Assembly (NCBI RefSeq): GCF_019710575.1
Contig: NZ_JAHWFK010000013.1
Coordinates: forward strand, 482,948-546,947
Origin: Paractinoplanes polyasparticus
Lineage (GTDB): Bacteria > Actinomycetota > Actinomycetes > Mycobacteriales > Micromonosporaceae
Reading direction: 5' to 3'
Length of the DNA stretch: 64,000 bases
Numbering within the stretch: position 1 is the stretch's first letter; the number at the start of each line of letters is the position of its first letter. The notes beneath the pieces are model-generated. The model was not told where the DNA came from. It saw nothing but the letters and a program-made list of their open reading frames with translations, and made no database searches. The translations under genes and the position numbers were made by a program. This document shows, in pieces, positions 26,427 through 34,622 of the stretch.

Positions 26427-27850
26427 CGCCCCCGCCACCAATCGCGGAACGACTCGTCCGGCGGCGAGGGCAGATCCCGGCTCGCGACCCAGCCGTTGAG
26501 TGGCGGCGGCAATCCTCGTCCCCGCCGGCCCAGCAACTTGGTCAGCTTGGCGGCCCGCTGCGCGCGCCGATAGAGCCGTGGCCGGTCCATTGTGTACGCC
26601 GCTGCGGCCATCGCCGCCTTCTCCGCACGCGGGTGCGGCGCCTGATTCCGCAGGTGCACCAGGATCGACGGAATGTCGATCTTCACCGGACAGGCGTCGA
26701 AGCAGGCCCCGCACAGCGACGACGCGTAGGGCAGCGTCGCGTTGTCCTCGATCCCGGTCAGCTGCGGCGAGAGCACCGCACCGATCGGGCCGGGATAGAC
26801 CGACCCGTACGCGTGCCCGCCCGTCCGCTCATAGACCGGGCACACGTTCAGGCAGGCCGAGCACCGGATGCAGTGCAGCGCCGAACGGCCCACCTCGTCG
26901 GCCAGCACGGCCGTACGCCCGTTGTCGAGCAGCACGAGGTGGAAGTTCTGCGGCCCGTCGCCCGGGGTCACGCCGGTCCACATCGACGTGTACGGGTTCA
27001 TCCGCTCGCCGGTCGACGCGCGCGGCAGCAGTTGCAGGAAGACCTCGAGATCCTGCCAGGCCGGCACGACCTTCTCGATGCCCATCACGGTGATCAGCGT
27101 TTCCGGCAGGGTCAGGCACATCCGGCCGTTCCCCTCCGACTCGACCACGGCCAGCGTCCCGGTCTCGGCGATCCCGAAGTTGGCGCCCGACACCGCGACC
27201 TTCGTCGACAGGAACGTCTCGCGCAGATAGCGTCGCGCGGCCGCGGCCAGGTCGGCCGGGTTGTCGGTGAGCGCCGGGTCGACGCCCGGCATCTCACGCA
27301 GGAAGATCTCGCGGATCTCCGAGCGGTTGCGGTGGATGGCCGGCACCAGGATGTGCGACGGCTTGTCGTGGCCCAGCTGCACGATGAGCTCGGCCAGGTC
27401 GGTCTCGACCGGGTCGATCCCGGCCTCCCCCAACGCCTCGTTGAGCCCGATCTCCTGGGTCGCCATCGACTTGATCTTGATGACCCGCTGCTCGCCGGTC
27501 TGCCGCACCAGGCCGGTGACGATCCGGTTGGCCTCCTCGGCGTCGGCCGCCCAGTGCACCACTCCGCCCGCAGCCGTGACCTTCTCTTCCAGCTGCTCCA
27601 ACAGGCGGGGCAGATTCGCCATCGTGTACGTCTTGAGAGCCGACCCGGCCGACCGGAGTTCCTGCCAGTCGGGCACTTCGGCGATGACCCGGCCCGACTT
27701 GCCGCGGATCGTGGTCGTGGCGTGCTCGAGATTGCGCCGCAGCTGCGGGTTCGCCAGCGCCGTTCGAGCCGCGGCGGGAAACGGTTCGTCCCCGCGCAGG
27801 TGCCCGACCCCGCGAGGCGCGTGGGCGGGCATGCCGAGGAAGGTGCTCAC
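26423..27850 (-). CDS. lutB: L-lactate oxidation iron-sulfur subunit LutB
   Basis: A 475-residue protein with an N-terminal LUD region (IKIKSMATQEIGLNEAL near 110, ANFGIAETGTLAVVESEGNG near 200) and two 4Fe-4S clusters (CIRCSACLNVCP near 310, CGACFDACP near 362). It passes electrons from L-lactate to an unknown acceptor as part of LutABC. GTG 27850 overlaps the lutA stop by GTGA; a longer frame toward 28387 has no family similarity. The C-terminal tail is Arg/Pro rich as in homologues. Confidence 0.93.
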   Translation of the reverse strand: MSTFLGMPAHAPRGVGHLRGDEPFPAAARTALANPQLRRNLEHATTTIRGKSGRVIAEVPDWQELRSAGSALKTYTMANLPRLLEQLEEKVTAAGGVVHWAADAEEANRIVTGLVRQTGEQRVIKIKSMATQEIGLNEALGEAGIDPVETDLAELIVQLGHDKPSHILVPAIHRNRSEIREIFLREMPGVDPALTDNPADLAAAARRYLRETFLSTKVAVSGANFGIAETGTLAVVESEGNGRMCLTLPETLITVMGIEKVVPAWQDLEVFLQLLPRASTGERMNPYTSMWTGVTPGDGPQNFHLVLLDNGRTAVLADEVGRSALHCIRCSACLNVCPVYERTGGHAYGSVYPGPIGAVLSPQLTGIEDNATLPYASSLCGACFDACPVKIDIPSILVHLRNQAPHPRAEKAAMAAAAYTMDRPRLYRRAQRAAKLTKLLGRRGRGLPPPLNGWVASRDLPSPPDESFRDWWRGR

Positions 27851-28590
27851 CTCGCTGCCTCCACTTCCGTCGACGCGAGGATCTCGGCGAGGTGCACAGT
27901 CCGCACGTCGGCGCGAAGCCGCGACAGACCGCCGCCGATGTGCATGAGACACGAGGCGTCGCCGGCCGTGCAGACGTCGGCGCCCGTCTCGAGCACGTGC
28001 TGCAGCTTGTCGGCCAGCATGGCGGTCGACGTGTCCGCGTTCTTCACCGAGAACGTGCCCCCGAACCCGCAGCACTGCTCGGCCGCGGGCAGCTCGACCA
28101 GGTCGAGGCCGCGCACCCGGCGCAGCAACCGTTGCGGGCGGTCGCCGACCCGCAGCACCCGCAGCGAGTGGCAGGTCGGGTGGTAGGTGACGCGGTGCGG
28201 GTAGTACGCGCCGACGTCCTCCACGCCCAGCACGTCGATGAGCAGTTCGGACAGCTCGTACGTCCGTCCCGCGACCGCCTCGGCCGCGGCGGCCAGCCCC
28301 TCGTCGCCGGCCTGCCGCGCGACCATGGCGTGCTGGTGCCGGACCGAGCCGACGCAACTGCCCGACGGCGCCACCACCACGTCGCACGGCTCGAAGGTGC
28401 GCACGTATCGGCGTACGAGGGGAAGGGCTTGACCCTGATAGCCCGTGTTGATGTGCATCTGGCCGCAGCAGGTCTGCCCCACCGGGAAGACGACCTCATG
28501 GCCGAGCCGCTCGAGCAGGTGGACGGTCGCCTTGGCCGCCGCCGGGAACATGGTGTCGGCGAGGCAGGTGGCGAACAGGGCTATCCGCAC
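27847..28590 (-). CDS. lutA: L-lactate oxidation subunit LutA (CCG-domain protein)
   Basis: A 247-residue Fe-S protein with two CCG domains: FPVGQTCCGQMHINTGY near residue 35 and LPAAEQCCGFGGTFSVKN near 178. These cysteines hold cluster or haem-disulfide-reductase-like centres. First gene of lutABC. It begins 3 bp after the rhaB stop, so it is certainly on the same message. Confidence 0.93.
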   Translation of the reverse strand: MRIALFATCLADTMFPAAAKATVHLLERLGHEVVFPVGQTCCGQMHINTGYQGQALPLVRRYVRTFEPCDVVVAPSGSCVGSVRHQHAMVARQAGDEGLAAAAEAVAGRTYELSELLIDVLGVEDVGAYYPHRVTYHPTCHSLRVLRVGDRPQRLLRRVRGLDLVELPAAEQCCGFGGTFSVKNADTSTAMLADKLQHVLETGADVCTAGDASCLMHIGGGLSRLRADVRTVHLAEILASTEVEAAR

Positions 28591-28593
28591 CGT

Positions 28594-29931
28594 CTACCTC
28601 CGCACGGGGTCGTACCGAACGACCCGTTGAGTGTCGCGCAGCACCGCGCGCAGCGCCGCCAGATCGCCCTCGATCACCCCGGCCGCCCGCGCCTGGATCA
28701 GCAGATTGCCCAGCGCGGTGGCCTCGACCGGACCGGCCAGCACCGGTAGCCCGCAGGCGTCCGCGGTGAGCTGGCAGAGCAACTCGTTGCGGGCGCCGCC
28801 GCCGACGATGTGCACTGCGTCCACATGCCGGCCGGAAAGCTCCTGGGCCTGCTCGATCGCCTTGCGGTGGGCCAGCGCCAGACTGTCCACAATGCATCGG
28901 GCCAGCTTCGCCGGGTCGGCGTCCGACGGAAGCCCGGCCGCCTTCGCCACCCGCTGGACCATGTCGCCGGGCGGCAGGAAGCTCGGGTCGTCGAGGTCGA
29001 TCACCACCGGCTTCTCGCGGGAGGCCCGTCGCAACAGATCGCCGATGTCGGGTGAGCCCCACTCGCGCATGCACTCCTGCAGCGGCCAGAGCCCCATCAC
29101 GTTGCGCAGGTAGCGGATCGTGCCGTCGACGCCGCCCTCGTTGGTGAAGTTGGCCGCCCGGGATTCCTTACTGAGCACCGGTTCCGGTAGCTCCAGTCCC
29201 ACGAGGGACCAAGTGCCACAGGAGATGTACGCGAAGTTCTGCCCCAAGGCGGGCACGCCCACCACCGCGGACGCCGTGTCGTGCGACCCGACAGCTGTGA
29301 GTTTCGTGCCGCGGTACTCGCCGATGATCGACCCCGGCGGCCGGACGGGCGGCAGCAGCGAGGGCCGCAGACCTAGCTCCACCAGCAGCGGCGCCGACCA
29401 GTCGCGCGTCCGCACGTCGAGCAGCCCGGTCGTGGACGCGTTGGTGTACTCGGCGCCGATCTCGCCGGTCAGCCAGTAGGCCAGCAGGTCCGGAATGAGC
29501 AGCATCTGTTGCGCGACCTCGAACTGCGGCGTGCCCCGGGCGGCGACCAACTGATAGATCGTGTTGAACGGCAGCTTCTGCAGTCCGGTGACCTCGTAGA
29601 GCTGCTCGTCGCTGATGTCGAGGCGCACGCCGTCGGTGCGGCCGTCGCGGTAGTGCACCGGATTGCCCAGCAGTGATCCGGACGCGTCCAACAATCCATA
29701 GTCGACAGCCCACGAGTCGATGCCGATGCTCTCGACCGGGCCGGTCTTCCCGAGACCCTCGAGCATCCCGCGGTAGAGGCCGAGGATGTCCCAGTGCAGG
29801 GTGCCACCGACCCGCACCGGCTCGTTGGCGAACCGGTGCGTCTCGGTGAGCCCGATGGCACCGTCCGCGAAGCGGCCGACCATGACGCGTCCGCTGGACG
29901 CGCCGAGGTCGACCGCGGCGAAGGATGTCAT
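28594..29931 (-). CDS. rhaB: Rhamnulokinase
   Basis: A 445-residue FGGY/ASKHA sugar kinase that phosphorylates L-rhamnulose. AAVDLGASSGRVMVG at the N-terminus is the phosphate-1 loop specific to rhamnulokinases; IGIDSWAVDYGLLD near 70, VGSHDTASAVVGVP near 215 and IVGGGARNELLCQL near 373 complete the ATPase fold. The length is normal. ATG 29931 overlaps the stop of the aldolase/dehydrogenase gene. Confidence 0.95.
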   Translation of the reverse strand: MTSFAAVDLGASSGRVMVGRFADGAIGLTETHRFANEPVRVGGTLHWDILGLYRGMLEGLGKTGPVESIGIDSWAVDYGLLDASGSLLGNPVHYRDGRTDGVRLDISDEQLYEVTGLQKLPFNTIYQLVAARGTPQFEVAQQMLLIPDLLAYWLTGEIGAEYTNASTTGLLDVRTRDWSAPLLVELGLRPSLLPPVRPPGSIIGEYRGTKLTAVGSHDTASAVVGVPALGQNFAYISCGTWSLVGLELPEPVLSKESRAANFTNEGGVDGTIRYLRNVMGLWPLQECMREWGSPDIGDLLRRASREKPVVIDLDDPSFLPPGDMVQRVAKAAGLPSDADPAKLARCIVDSLALAHRKAIEQAQELSGRHVDAVHIVGGGARNELLCQLTADACGLPVLAGPVEATALGNLLIQARAAGVIEGDLAALRAVLRDTQRVVRYDPVRR

Positions 29932-31958
29932 CGCAGGAAGGCCGCGGCCACGCCGGCGTCGACCGGGATGTGCAGGCCGGTCGTGTGGGTCAGGTCGCCG
30001 CCGGTCAGCGCGAACACCGCGTTGGCCACGTGCTCGGGCAGCACCTCGCGCTTGAGCAGGGTGCGCTGCGCGTAGTACTCGCCCAGCTTCTCCTCCGGCA
30101 CGCCGTAGACCGCGGCCCGCTTGGCGCCCCAGCCACCGGCGAAGATGCCCGAGCCGCGGACGACCCCGTCGGGGTTGATGCCGTTGACCCGGACGCCGTG
30201 GGCCCCCAGTTCGGCCGCCAGCAGCCGCACCTGGTGAGCCTGGTCGGCCTTGGTGGCGCCGTAGGCGACGTTGTTGGGGCCGGCGAAGATCGAGTTCTTG
30301 CTGGAGATGTAGATGATGTCGCCGCCGAGGCCCTGCGCGACCAGGATGCGGGCGGTCTCGCGGGACACCAGGAACGAGCCCTTGGCCATCACGTCGTGCT
30401 GCAGGTCCCAGTCCTGCTCGGTCGTCTCGAGCAGCGGCTTCGAGACGGAGAGCCCGGCGTTGTTGACCACCAGGTCGACCCCGCCGAAGGCCAGCACGGT
30501 CTCCTGCAGCGACGCCGTGATCGCGTCGGCGCTGGTCACGTCGGCTGCGACCGCGAGGGCGGCGTCCGGGCCACCGATCTCGCCGGCCACCGACCGGGCC
30601 GCTTCGAAGTCCCGGTCGGCGACCACCACGACGGCGCCCTCGGCGGCGAGGCGCAGGGCGATCGCCCGGCCGATGCCCGAGCCGCCGCCGGTCACGTAGG
30701 CGATGCGGGTGGCCAGGGGCTTCGGCTTCGGCAGGCGCTGGAGCTTGGCCTCTTCCAGGGCCCAGTACTCGATGCGGAACTTCTCGGCCTCGTCGATCGG
30801 CGCGTACGTGGACACCGACTCGGCGCCGCGCATCACGTTGATGGCGTTGACATAGAACTCGCCGGCCACGCGGGCGGTCTGCTTGTTGGCGCCGAACGAG
30901 AACATGCCCACGCCGGGCACCAGCACGATGGCCGGGTCAGCGCCGCGGATGGCCGGGCTGTCGGCGGTGGCGTGCCGGTCGTAGTAGGCGCGGTAGTCCT
31001 CGCGGTAGGCCTCGTGCAACTCCTTGGCCCGGGCGACGACCTCGTCGAGCGGGGCGTCCGGGGCGGTGTCGAGCACCATCGGCTTGACCTTGGTGCGCAG
31101 GAAGTGGTCGGGGCAGCTCGTGCCCTTCGCGGCCAGCTCGCCCAGGCGCTCGCTGTTGACGAAGTCGAGCACGACCTCGGAGTCGGTGAAGTGGCCGACC
31201 TGGGCACGGTCGGTGGAGGCCAGGCCGCGCAGCACCGGGAAGAGGACCGCCGCGCGCTCCTTCCGCAGATCGTCTTCGAGGCGCTCGTAAATCTTGGCGC
31301 CGAAGGGGTCTTTCCGGCCCTTCGAAGCGAGGTAGGCGGCGGCGGTTTCGATGATCTCGACCGAGTTGCGCTCGCACTCCTCGCTGGTCGCGCCCCACGC
31401 CGTAATGCCGTGCCCGCCGAGAATGACGCCGATGGCCTGCGGGTTGGCCTTCTGGACGGCGGCGATGTCGAGGCCGAGCTGGAAGCCGGGCCGGCGCCAC
31501 GGCACCCAGAGCACCCGGTCACCGAAGATCTCTTTGGTCAGGGCCGGGCCGTCGGCCGCGGTGGCGATGGCGATGCCCGAGTCGGGGTGCAGGTGGTCGA
31601 CGTGCGGGGCCTCGACGAGTCCGTGCATCGCAGTGTCGATCGACGGGGCCGCGCCGCCGCGGCCGTGCAGGCAGTAGTCGAAGGCGGCGACCATCTCGTC
31701 CTCGCGCTCGACGCCCGGGTAGGTGCGGGTCAGCGCCCGCAGCCGGTCGAGGCGGAGCACGGCGAGACCCTTTTCGGTGAGGGTGCCGAGGTCGCCGCCG
31801 GATCCCTTGACCCAGAGCAGGTCGGCCGGCTCGCCGGTGACCGGGTCGGTCTCGGAGCCCTTGGCCGAGGTGTTGCCCCCGGCGTAGTTGGTGTTGCGCG
31901 GGTCGGCGCCGAGCCGGTTGCTGCGCTCCAGAAGCTCACGCACTGCGGGGTTCGTCAT
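29928..31958 (-). CDS. Fused rhamnulose-1-phosphate aldolase / L-lactaldehyde dehydrogenase (RhaEW type)
   Basis: A 676-residue bifunctional enzyme. Residues 1-410 are a class II aldolase/adducin domain (NTSAKGSETDPVTG, HVDHLHPDSG, ILGGHGITAWG; these His residues bind zinc) that splits L-rhamnulose-1-phosphate to DHAP and L-lactaldehyde. Residues 425-676 are a short-chain dehydrogenase (TGGGSGIGRA; catalytic YGATK) that oxidises the lactaldehyde to L-lactate. The fusion is known from YuxG/RhaEW of other bacteria. ATG 31958 with AAGGAC upstream. First gene of the minus-strand rhamnose operon, directly behind a strong promoter and operator. Confidence 0.93.
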   Translation of the reverse strand: MTNPAVRELLERSNRLGADPRNTNYAGGNTSAKGSETDPVTGEPADLLWVKGSGGDLGTLTEKGLAVLRLDRLRALTRTYPGVEREDEMVAAFDYCLHGRGGAAPSIDTAMHGLVEAPHVDHLHPDSGIAIATAADGPALTKEIFGDRVLWVPWRRPGFQLGLDIAAVQKANPQAIGVILGGHGITAWGATSEECERNSVEIIETAAAYLASKGRKDPFGAKIYERLEDDLRKERAAVLFPVLRGLASTDRAQVGHFTDSEVVLDFVNSERLGELAAKGTSCPDHFLRTKVKPMVLDTAPDAPLDEVVARAKELHEAYREDYRAYYDRHATADSPAIRGADPAIVLVPGVGMFSFGANKQTARVAGEFYVNAINVMRGAESVSTYAPIDEAEKFRIEYWALEEAKLQRLPKPKPLATRIAYVTGGGSGIGRAIALRLAAEGAVVVVADRDFEAARSVAGEIGGPDAALAVAADVTSADAITASLQETVLAFGGVDLVVNNAGLSVSKPLLETTEQDWDLQHDVMAKGSFLVSRETARILVAQGLGGDIIYISSKNSIFAGPNNVAYGATKADQAHQVRLLAAELGAHGVRVNGINPDGVVRGSGIFAGGWGAKRAAVYGVPEEKLGEYYAQRTLLKREVLPEHVANAVFALTGGDLTHTTGLHIPVDAGVAAAFLR

Positions 31959-31986
31959 GGTGTCCTTCGGCCTTGTGAAGACTTCG

Positions 31987-32065
31987 TGAAACGTTTCAGA
32001 CGTTGCCGATACATTACGGGTCTGTGGCAACCTCGGTCAAGACACGACAGCGAATTGAAACGTTG
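31987..32065 (-). promoter_or_regulatory. Promoter and LacI-type operators of the rhamnose catabolic operon
   Basis: On the minus strand TTGACC (32040-32035) and TAATGT (32016-32011) are 18 bases apart. The perfect palindrome TGAAACGTTTCA (31987-31998) lies just after the expected start of transcription. A related TTGAAACGTTG (32055-32065) lies upstream of the -35. Their AACGTT centres are 69 bp apart. The same motif recurs at the transporter promoter, so one LacI protein probably controls both arms. Confidence 0.8.
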
Positions 32066-32264
32066 CCCGTGCGTCGTTTCCGATCAAGGGCCGACGTCGT
32101 GTCCATCCGACGAATCGGCCGCTTCACCGACGTTCGGCCGACCCCGGACGGGTCAACGGCCGAAACGGGTGGATCTTCGGTCTGACCTGCACCGATTCGC
32201 CGGATCTTCCGTGTTCAACCATTGTCGGACGTGCGACTGTGGCCTGGACATCGAGAACGACGCC
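32066..32264. other. Gap upstream of the LC7 operon
   Basis: About 200 bp between the rhamnose operator region and the duplicated hairpin. No open frame with coding bias and no clear promoter stands out; it must hold the promoter of the LC7 operon, and TTGTCG at about 32223 is only a weak candidate. Confidence 0.4.
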
Positions 32265-32335
32265 GTTCCTCGTGACCAGCAGTTACGGCACGAGAAGGAC
32301 GTTCCTCGTGACCTGCAGTTACGGCACGAGAAGGA
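32265..32335 (+). repeat. Tandem duplicated 35-bp hairpin in the LC7-operon leader
   Basis: Two direct copies, 32265-32299 and 32301-32335, differ at a single base (A or T inside ACC-GC). Each has CTCGTG and CACGAG arms around a 15-nt loop, so the leader RNA would form two identical stem-loops in a row. The second copy ends in GAAGGA, which with the next bases forms the GAAGGAGGAG ribosome binding site of the GTG at 32344. Confidence 0.85.
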
Positions 32336-32343
32336 GGAGTTAA

Positions 32344-32715
32344 GTGGCGAACATCGAGACTTCGCTGAAGGAAGCCATGACGATCGAGGGCGCCATCGGC
32401 GTGGCGCTCGTCGACTACACCAGCGGGCTCACGCTGGGTGTCATGGGTGGCGGCATCAACATGGACATGAACATTGCCGCCGCCGGCAACACCGACGTGA
32501 TCCGGGCCAAGGTGCGCACCCTCGAGATGCTCGGCCTGGCCGACAGCATCGAGGACATCCTGATCACCCTCGACTCGCAGTACCACCTGATCCGCCTGCT
32601 CCAGGGCCGCGGCAACGAGGCGTTCTTCCTCTACCTCGCCCTGAACAAGAGCCGCGCGAACCTCGGCCTGGCCCGGCACCAGCTGCGCAAGATCGAGAGC
32701 GAGCTGGACGTATGA
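32344..32715 (+). CDS. Roadblock/LC7-like small protein, gene 1 of 4
   Basis: A 123-residue protein with the mixed alpha/beta layout of Roadblock/LC7 (MglB-like) domains: an N-terminal helix (SLKEAMTIEGA), a VALVDYTSGLTLG hairpin where most family members have a D-G turn, a central helix and a C-terminal helix (NLGLARHQLRKIE). Such domains dimerise and usually regulate small GTPases. GTG start with GAAGGAGGAG. The fold call is by pattern and is the least certain of the four. Next gene overlaps by ATGA. Confidence 0.6.
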   Translation: MANIETSLKEAMTIEGAIGVALVDYTSGLTLGVMGGGINMDMNIAAAGNTDVIRAKVRTLEMLGLADSIEDILITLDSQYHLIRLLQGRGNEAFFLYLALNKSRANLGLARHQLRKIESELDV

Positions 32716-33158
32716 CGGCCGTCGACGAGACCGGACTCGGCATCCGGAGCACGACCCAGCTGATCGGTGATGCTGTCAAGCAGTTCCGCGCCCAGGTGCC
32801 GGAGTGCATCGGCGCCGGTCTGGTCGACATGTCCACCGGCATGCTGCTCGCCGCCGACACGCTCGACGAGCACCCCAACGAGGTCCTCGACCTGATCGCC
32901 GCGGCCACGTTCGACCTGTTCCAGGGCCGCAACGTCGTGATGATCGAAGAGATCTTCAAGGCCCGGTACGGCGTGCTCGACGACCGCCACTACTTCCAGG
33001 AGTTCCTGGCGCAGAGCGATTCCCACGTGCACGTCTTCCTGCGCAGCAGCAACCAGGAGATCGCCGCCGTCGTGATCGCCCGCAAGACGGCGAACACCGG
33101 CATGATCCTGACGCAGTCCCGGCTCGTCATGAAGCAGCTGGACGCCGGCCTCAGCTGA
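32712..33158 (+). CDS. Roadblock/LC7-like small protein, gene 2 of 4
   Basis: A 148-residue protein. After a helix (LIGDAVKQFRAQVPEC) comes IGAGLVDMSTGMLLAA, the strand-turn-strand of LC7 domains, then a long helix and the strand pairs HVHVFLRSSNQEIAAVVIARK. MILTQSRLVMKQL is the closing helix. It overlaps gene 1 by ATGA and gene 3 by one base (TGATG), so stoichiometric production is likely. No catalytic motif. Confidence 0.65.
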   Translation: MTAVDETGLGIRSTTQLIGDAVKQFRAQVPECIGAGLVDMSTGMLLAADTLDEHPNEVLDLIAAATFDLFQGRNVVMIEEIFKARYGVLDDRHYFQEFLAQSDSHVHVFLRSSNQEIAAVVIARKTANTGMILTQSRLVMKQLDAGLS

Positions 33159-33817
33159 TGTCCGTGCCACCGCTGACGGCGGCGCTGGGCATCCCCGGCG
33201 CCCACGCGGTGTCCCTGCTCGACCCGGACGGCCCCAGAGTGCTGTGGTGGGCGGGTGAGACCGCGCCGACCGAGCAGGAAGCAGCCGCCGCTGTCACGCT
33301 TGCCACGGCGGCGGCCGGGCTGGTGCTGCTCGAGGGCAACGGGGCCGATGAGCTCAGCGACATCCTGCTCACCAGCGTCGACGCTTTCCACGTCGTGCGC
33401 CTGGTGAGCGCGCAGGAGCCGCTCGTCGCCCACCTGACGTTGCGCCGGGCCGACGCCAACCTGGCGATGGCCCGGCGTGAGTTCGGCTCGATCATCCGGT
33501 CGTACGCCCCCGAGGTCGTACGACCCCGAGCCGTGCGCCCGGACCACAACGGCAACGCCCCCGCGCTGACCGCCTCCTTGCTCGACTTCGACCTGACCCC
33601 GCGCGACCTGGGCGGGAGCACCATCGACCTCAGCGCGTCGACCCGCTCCGCCCCGGGCTCACACTCCGCGGACGCCGCCGACCTGCCCCGGCGGCAACGG
33701 GTGGACCCGTCCCAGCCCGACGAGTCCTCCGCCGACCTGCTCGACCTGCTGGGCCGGCCGTACGTGACCGACGACGACGTCCTGGATCGCGTGCTGGTCG
33801 CTCTCCGCAGCCTCTGA
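33158..33817 (+). CDS. LC7-like protein with long disordered tail, gene 3 of 4
   Basis: A 219-residue protein. Residues 1-110 show a degenerate LC7-like pattern (HAVSLLDPDGPRVLWWAG, then PLVAHLTLRRADANLAMARRE). Residues 120-195 are polar and Pro/Ser/Asp rich and probably unstructured. The last 25 residues (LLDLLGRPYVTDDDVLDRVL) look like a short helical interaction motif. The tail makes it the likely adaptor of the set. I recognise no named family. Confidence 0.6.
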   Translation: MSVPPLTAALGIPGAHAVSLLDPDGPRVLWWAGETAPTEQEAAAAVTLATAAAGLVLLEGNGADELSDILLTSVDAFHVVRLVSAQEPLVAHLTLRRADANLAMARREFGSIIRSYAPEVVRPRAVRPDHNGNAPALTASLLDFDLTPRDLGGSTIDLSASTRSAPGSHSADAADLPRRQRVDPSQPDESSADLLDLLGRPYVTDDDVLDRVLVALRSL

Positions 33818-33857
33818 CCCCTCCTCCGTGCCGGCCTCCCACCCCCTGGAGAAAGCG

Positions 33858-34268
33858 TTGCAATCCTCCGATCCGTACCAGGCTGTCCGTGCCGAGCTGG
33901 CCGCGCTGCGGCATCAGGTCACCGGGGTGCGCGGCTGCGTCGTCGCCGGCGTCGACGGCCTGCTGATCCTGCACGACACCGAGACCGGTCCCGAGCCCCA
34001 CGACATCGCGGCGCTGGCCGCGGGCGCGCACGGGATCAGCCGCACCTGCGGCGCCGCCCTCAACCAGGGCACCTTCCAGGAGGTGACGATCCGCAACCAG
34101 GGTGGCTACCTCGCGGTGTACGCGGTCGGCGAGCTGGCGCTGCTGGCCGTGATCGGGGACAGCGGCCTGAACATCGCGCGACTGCACCTGGAGGCCCGCC
34201 CGGTGACCAACCGCCTGGCGAGCCTGCTGCGCATCCAGACCGTGGAGCCCTCCGGCTACTTCGGCTGA
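33858..34268 (+). CDS. Roadblock/LC7 domain protein, gene 4 of 4
   Basis: A 136-residue LC7 protein, the clearest of the four: QAVRAELAALRHQVTGVRGCVVAGVDGLLI at the N-terminus (in two parts: helix then strand and D-G turn), GGYLAVYAVGELALLAVIGD and a closing helix. MglB-like relatives act with Ras-like GTPases, but none is encoded nearby. TTG 33858 is taken because GGAG lies six bases upstream; GTG 33828 would add ten residues without a ribosome binding site. Confidence 0.75.
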   Translation: MQSSDPYQAVRAELAALRHQVTGVRGCVVAGVDGLLILHDTETGPEPHDIAALAAGAHGISRTCGAALNQGTFQEVTIRNQGGYLAVYAVGELALLAVIGDSGLNIARLHLEARPVTNRLASLLRIQTVEPSGYFG

Positions 34269-34622
34269 CGCCCGCGCCGCTTTTCGGCCTGCATGTTTCG
34301 TTTCCAACGAGGGCGGCCGGACGCGAGCCGGTCGGCGGCCCCGGCGCTGGGCCCCCTTGCCCGCCCGCTGGATTGTTTTCCACAGCCCGAGCCCGGCCTT
34401 CGAAACCGCCTGTGGACAGCCCGGCTCGTCCCACGCCGAAAGATCGCATAATTCCCCCGTCCCTTGGGTGGGCGGGGGAGGCGGTGGCACCACGGGCTGA
34501 TCTTGGCTTCGGGGCGATCTTGTTTCCGCAACCGGGTCGCCGCGCGGGGAGGCATCTCGACGCGTGTGGGCGCATGGCGGACAGGCGCAGCTCGCCGGAC
34601 GCGGCCGCGCCGGGCAAGCGAC
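34269..34622. other. 354-bp convergent gap with a terminator hairpin
   Basis: Between the LC7 operon and the convergent LacI gene. I see no coding frame I would trust. The only clear element is a hairpin, CCCCCG-T-CCC (34454-34463) with GGGCGGGGG (34470-34478), whose minus-strand flank AATTAT is fairly U-rich; it probably ends the LacI transcript and perhaps the LC7 one too. Confidence 0.6.
34454..34478 (-). terminator. Terminator of the rhamnose LacI gene
   Basis: A 9-bp GC stem with a single bulged T and a 6-nt loop, 145 bp past the stop. On the minus strand it is followed by AATTAT. Confidence 0.5.

Noticed and set aside
27850..28387. N-terminal extension of lutB
   Set aside because: The open frame continues over lutA, but the GTGA overlap with lutA and the family start fix the N-terminus at 27850.
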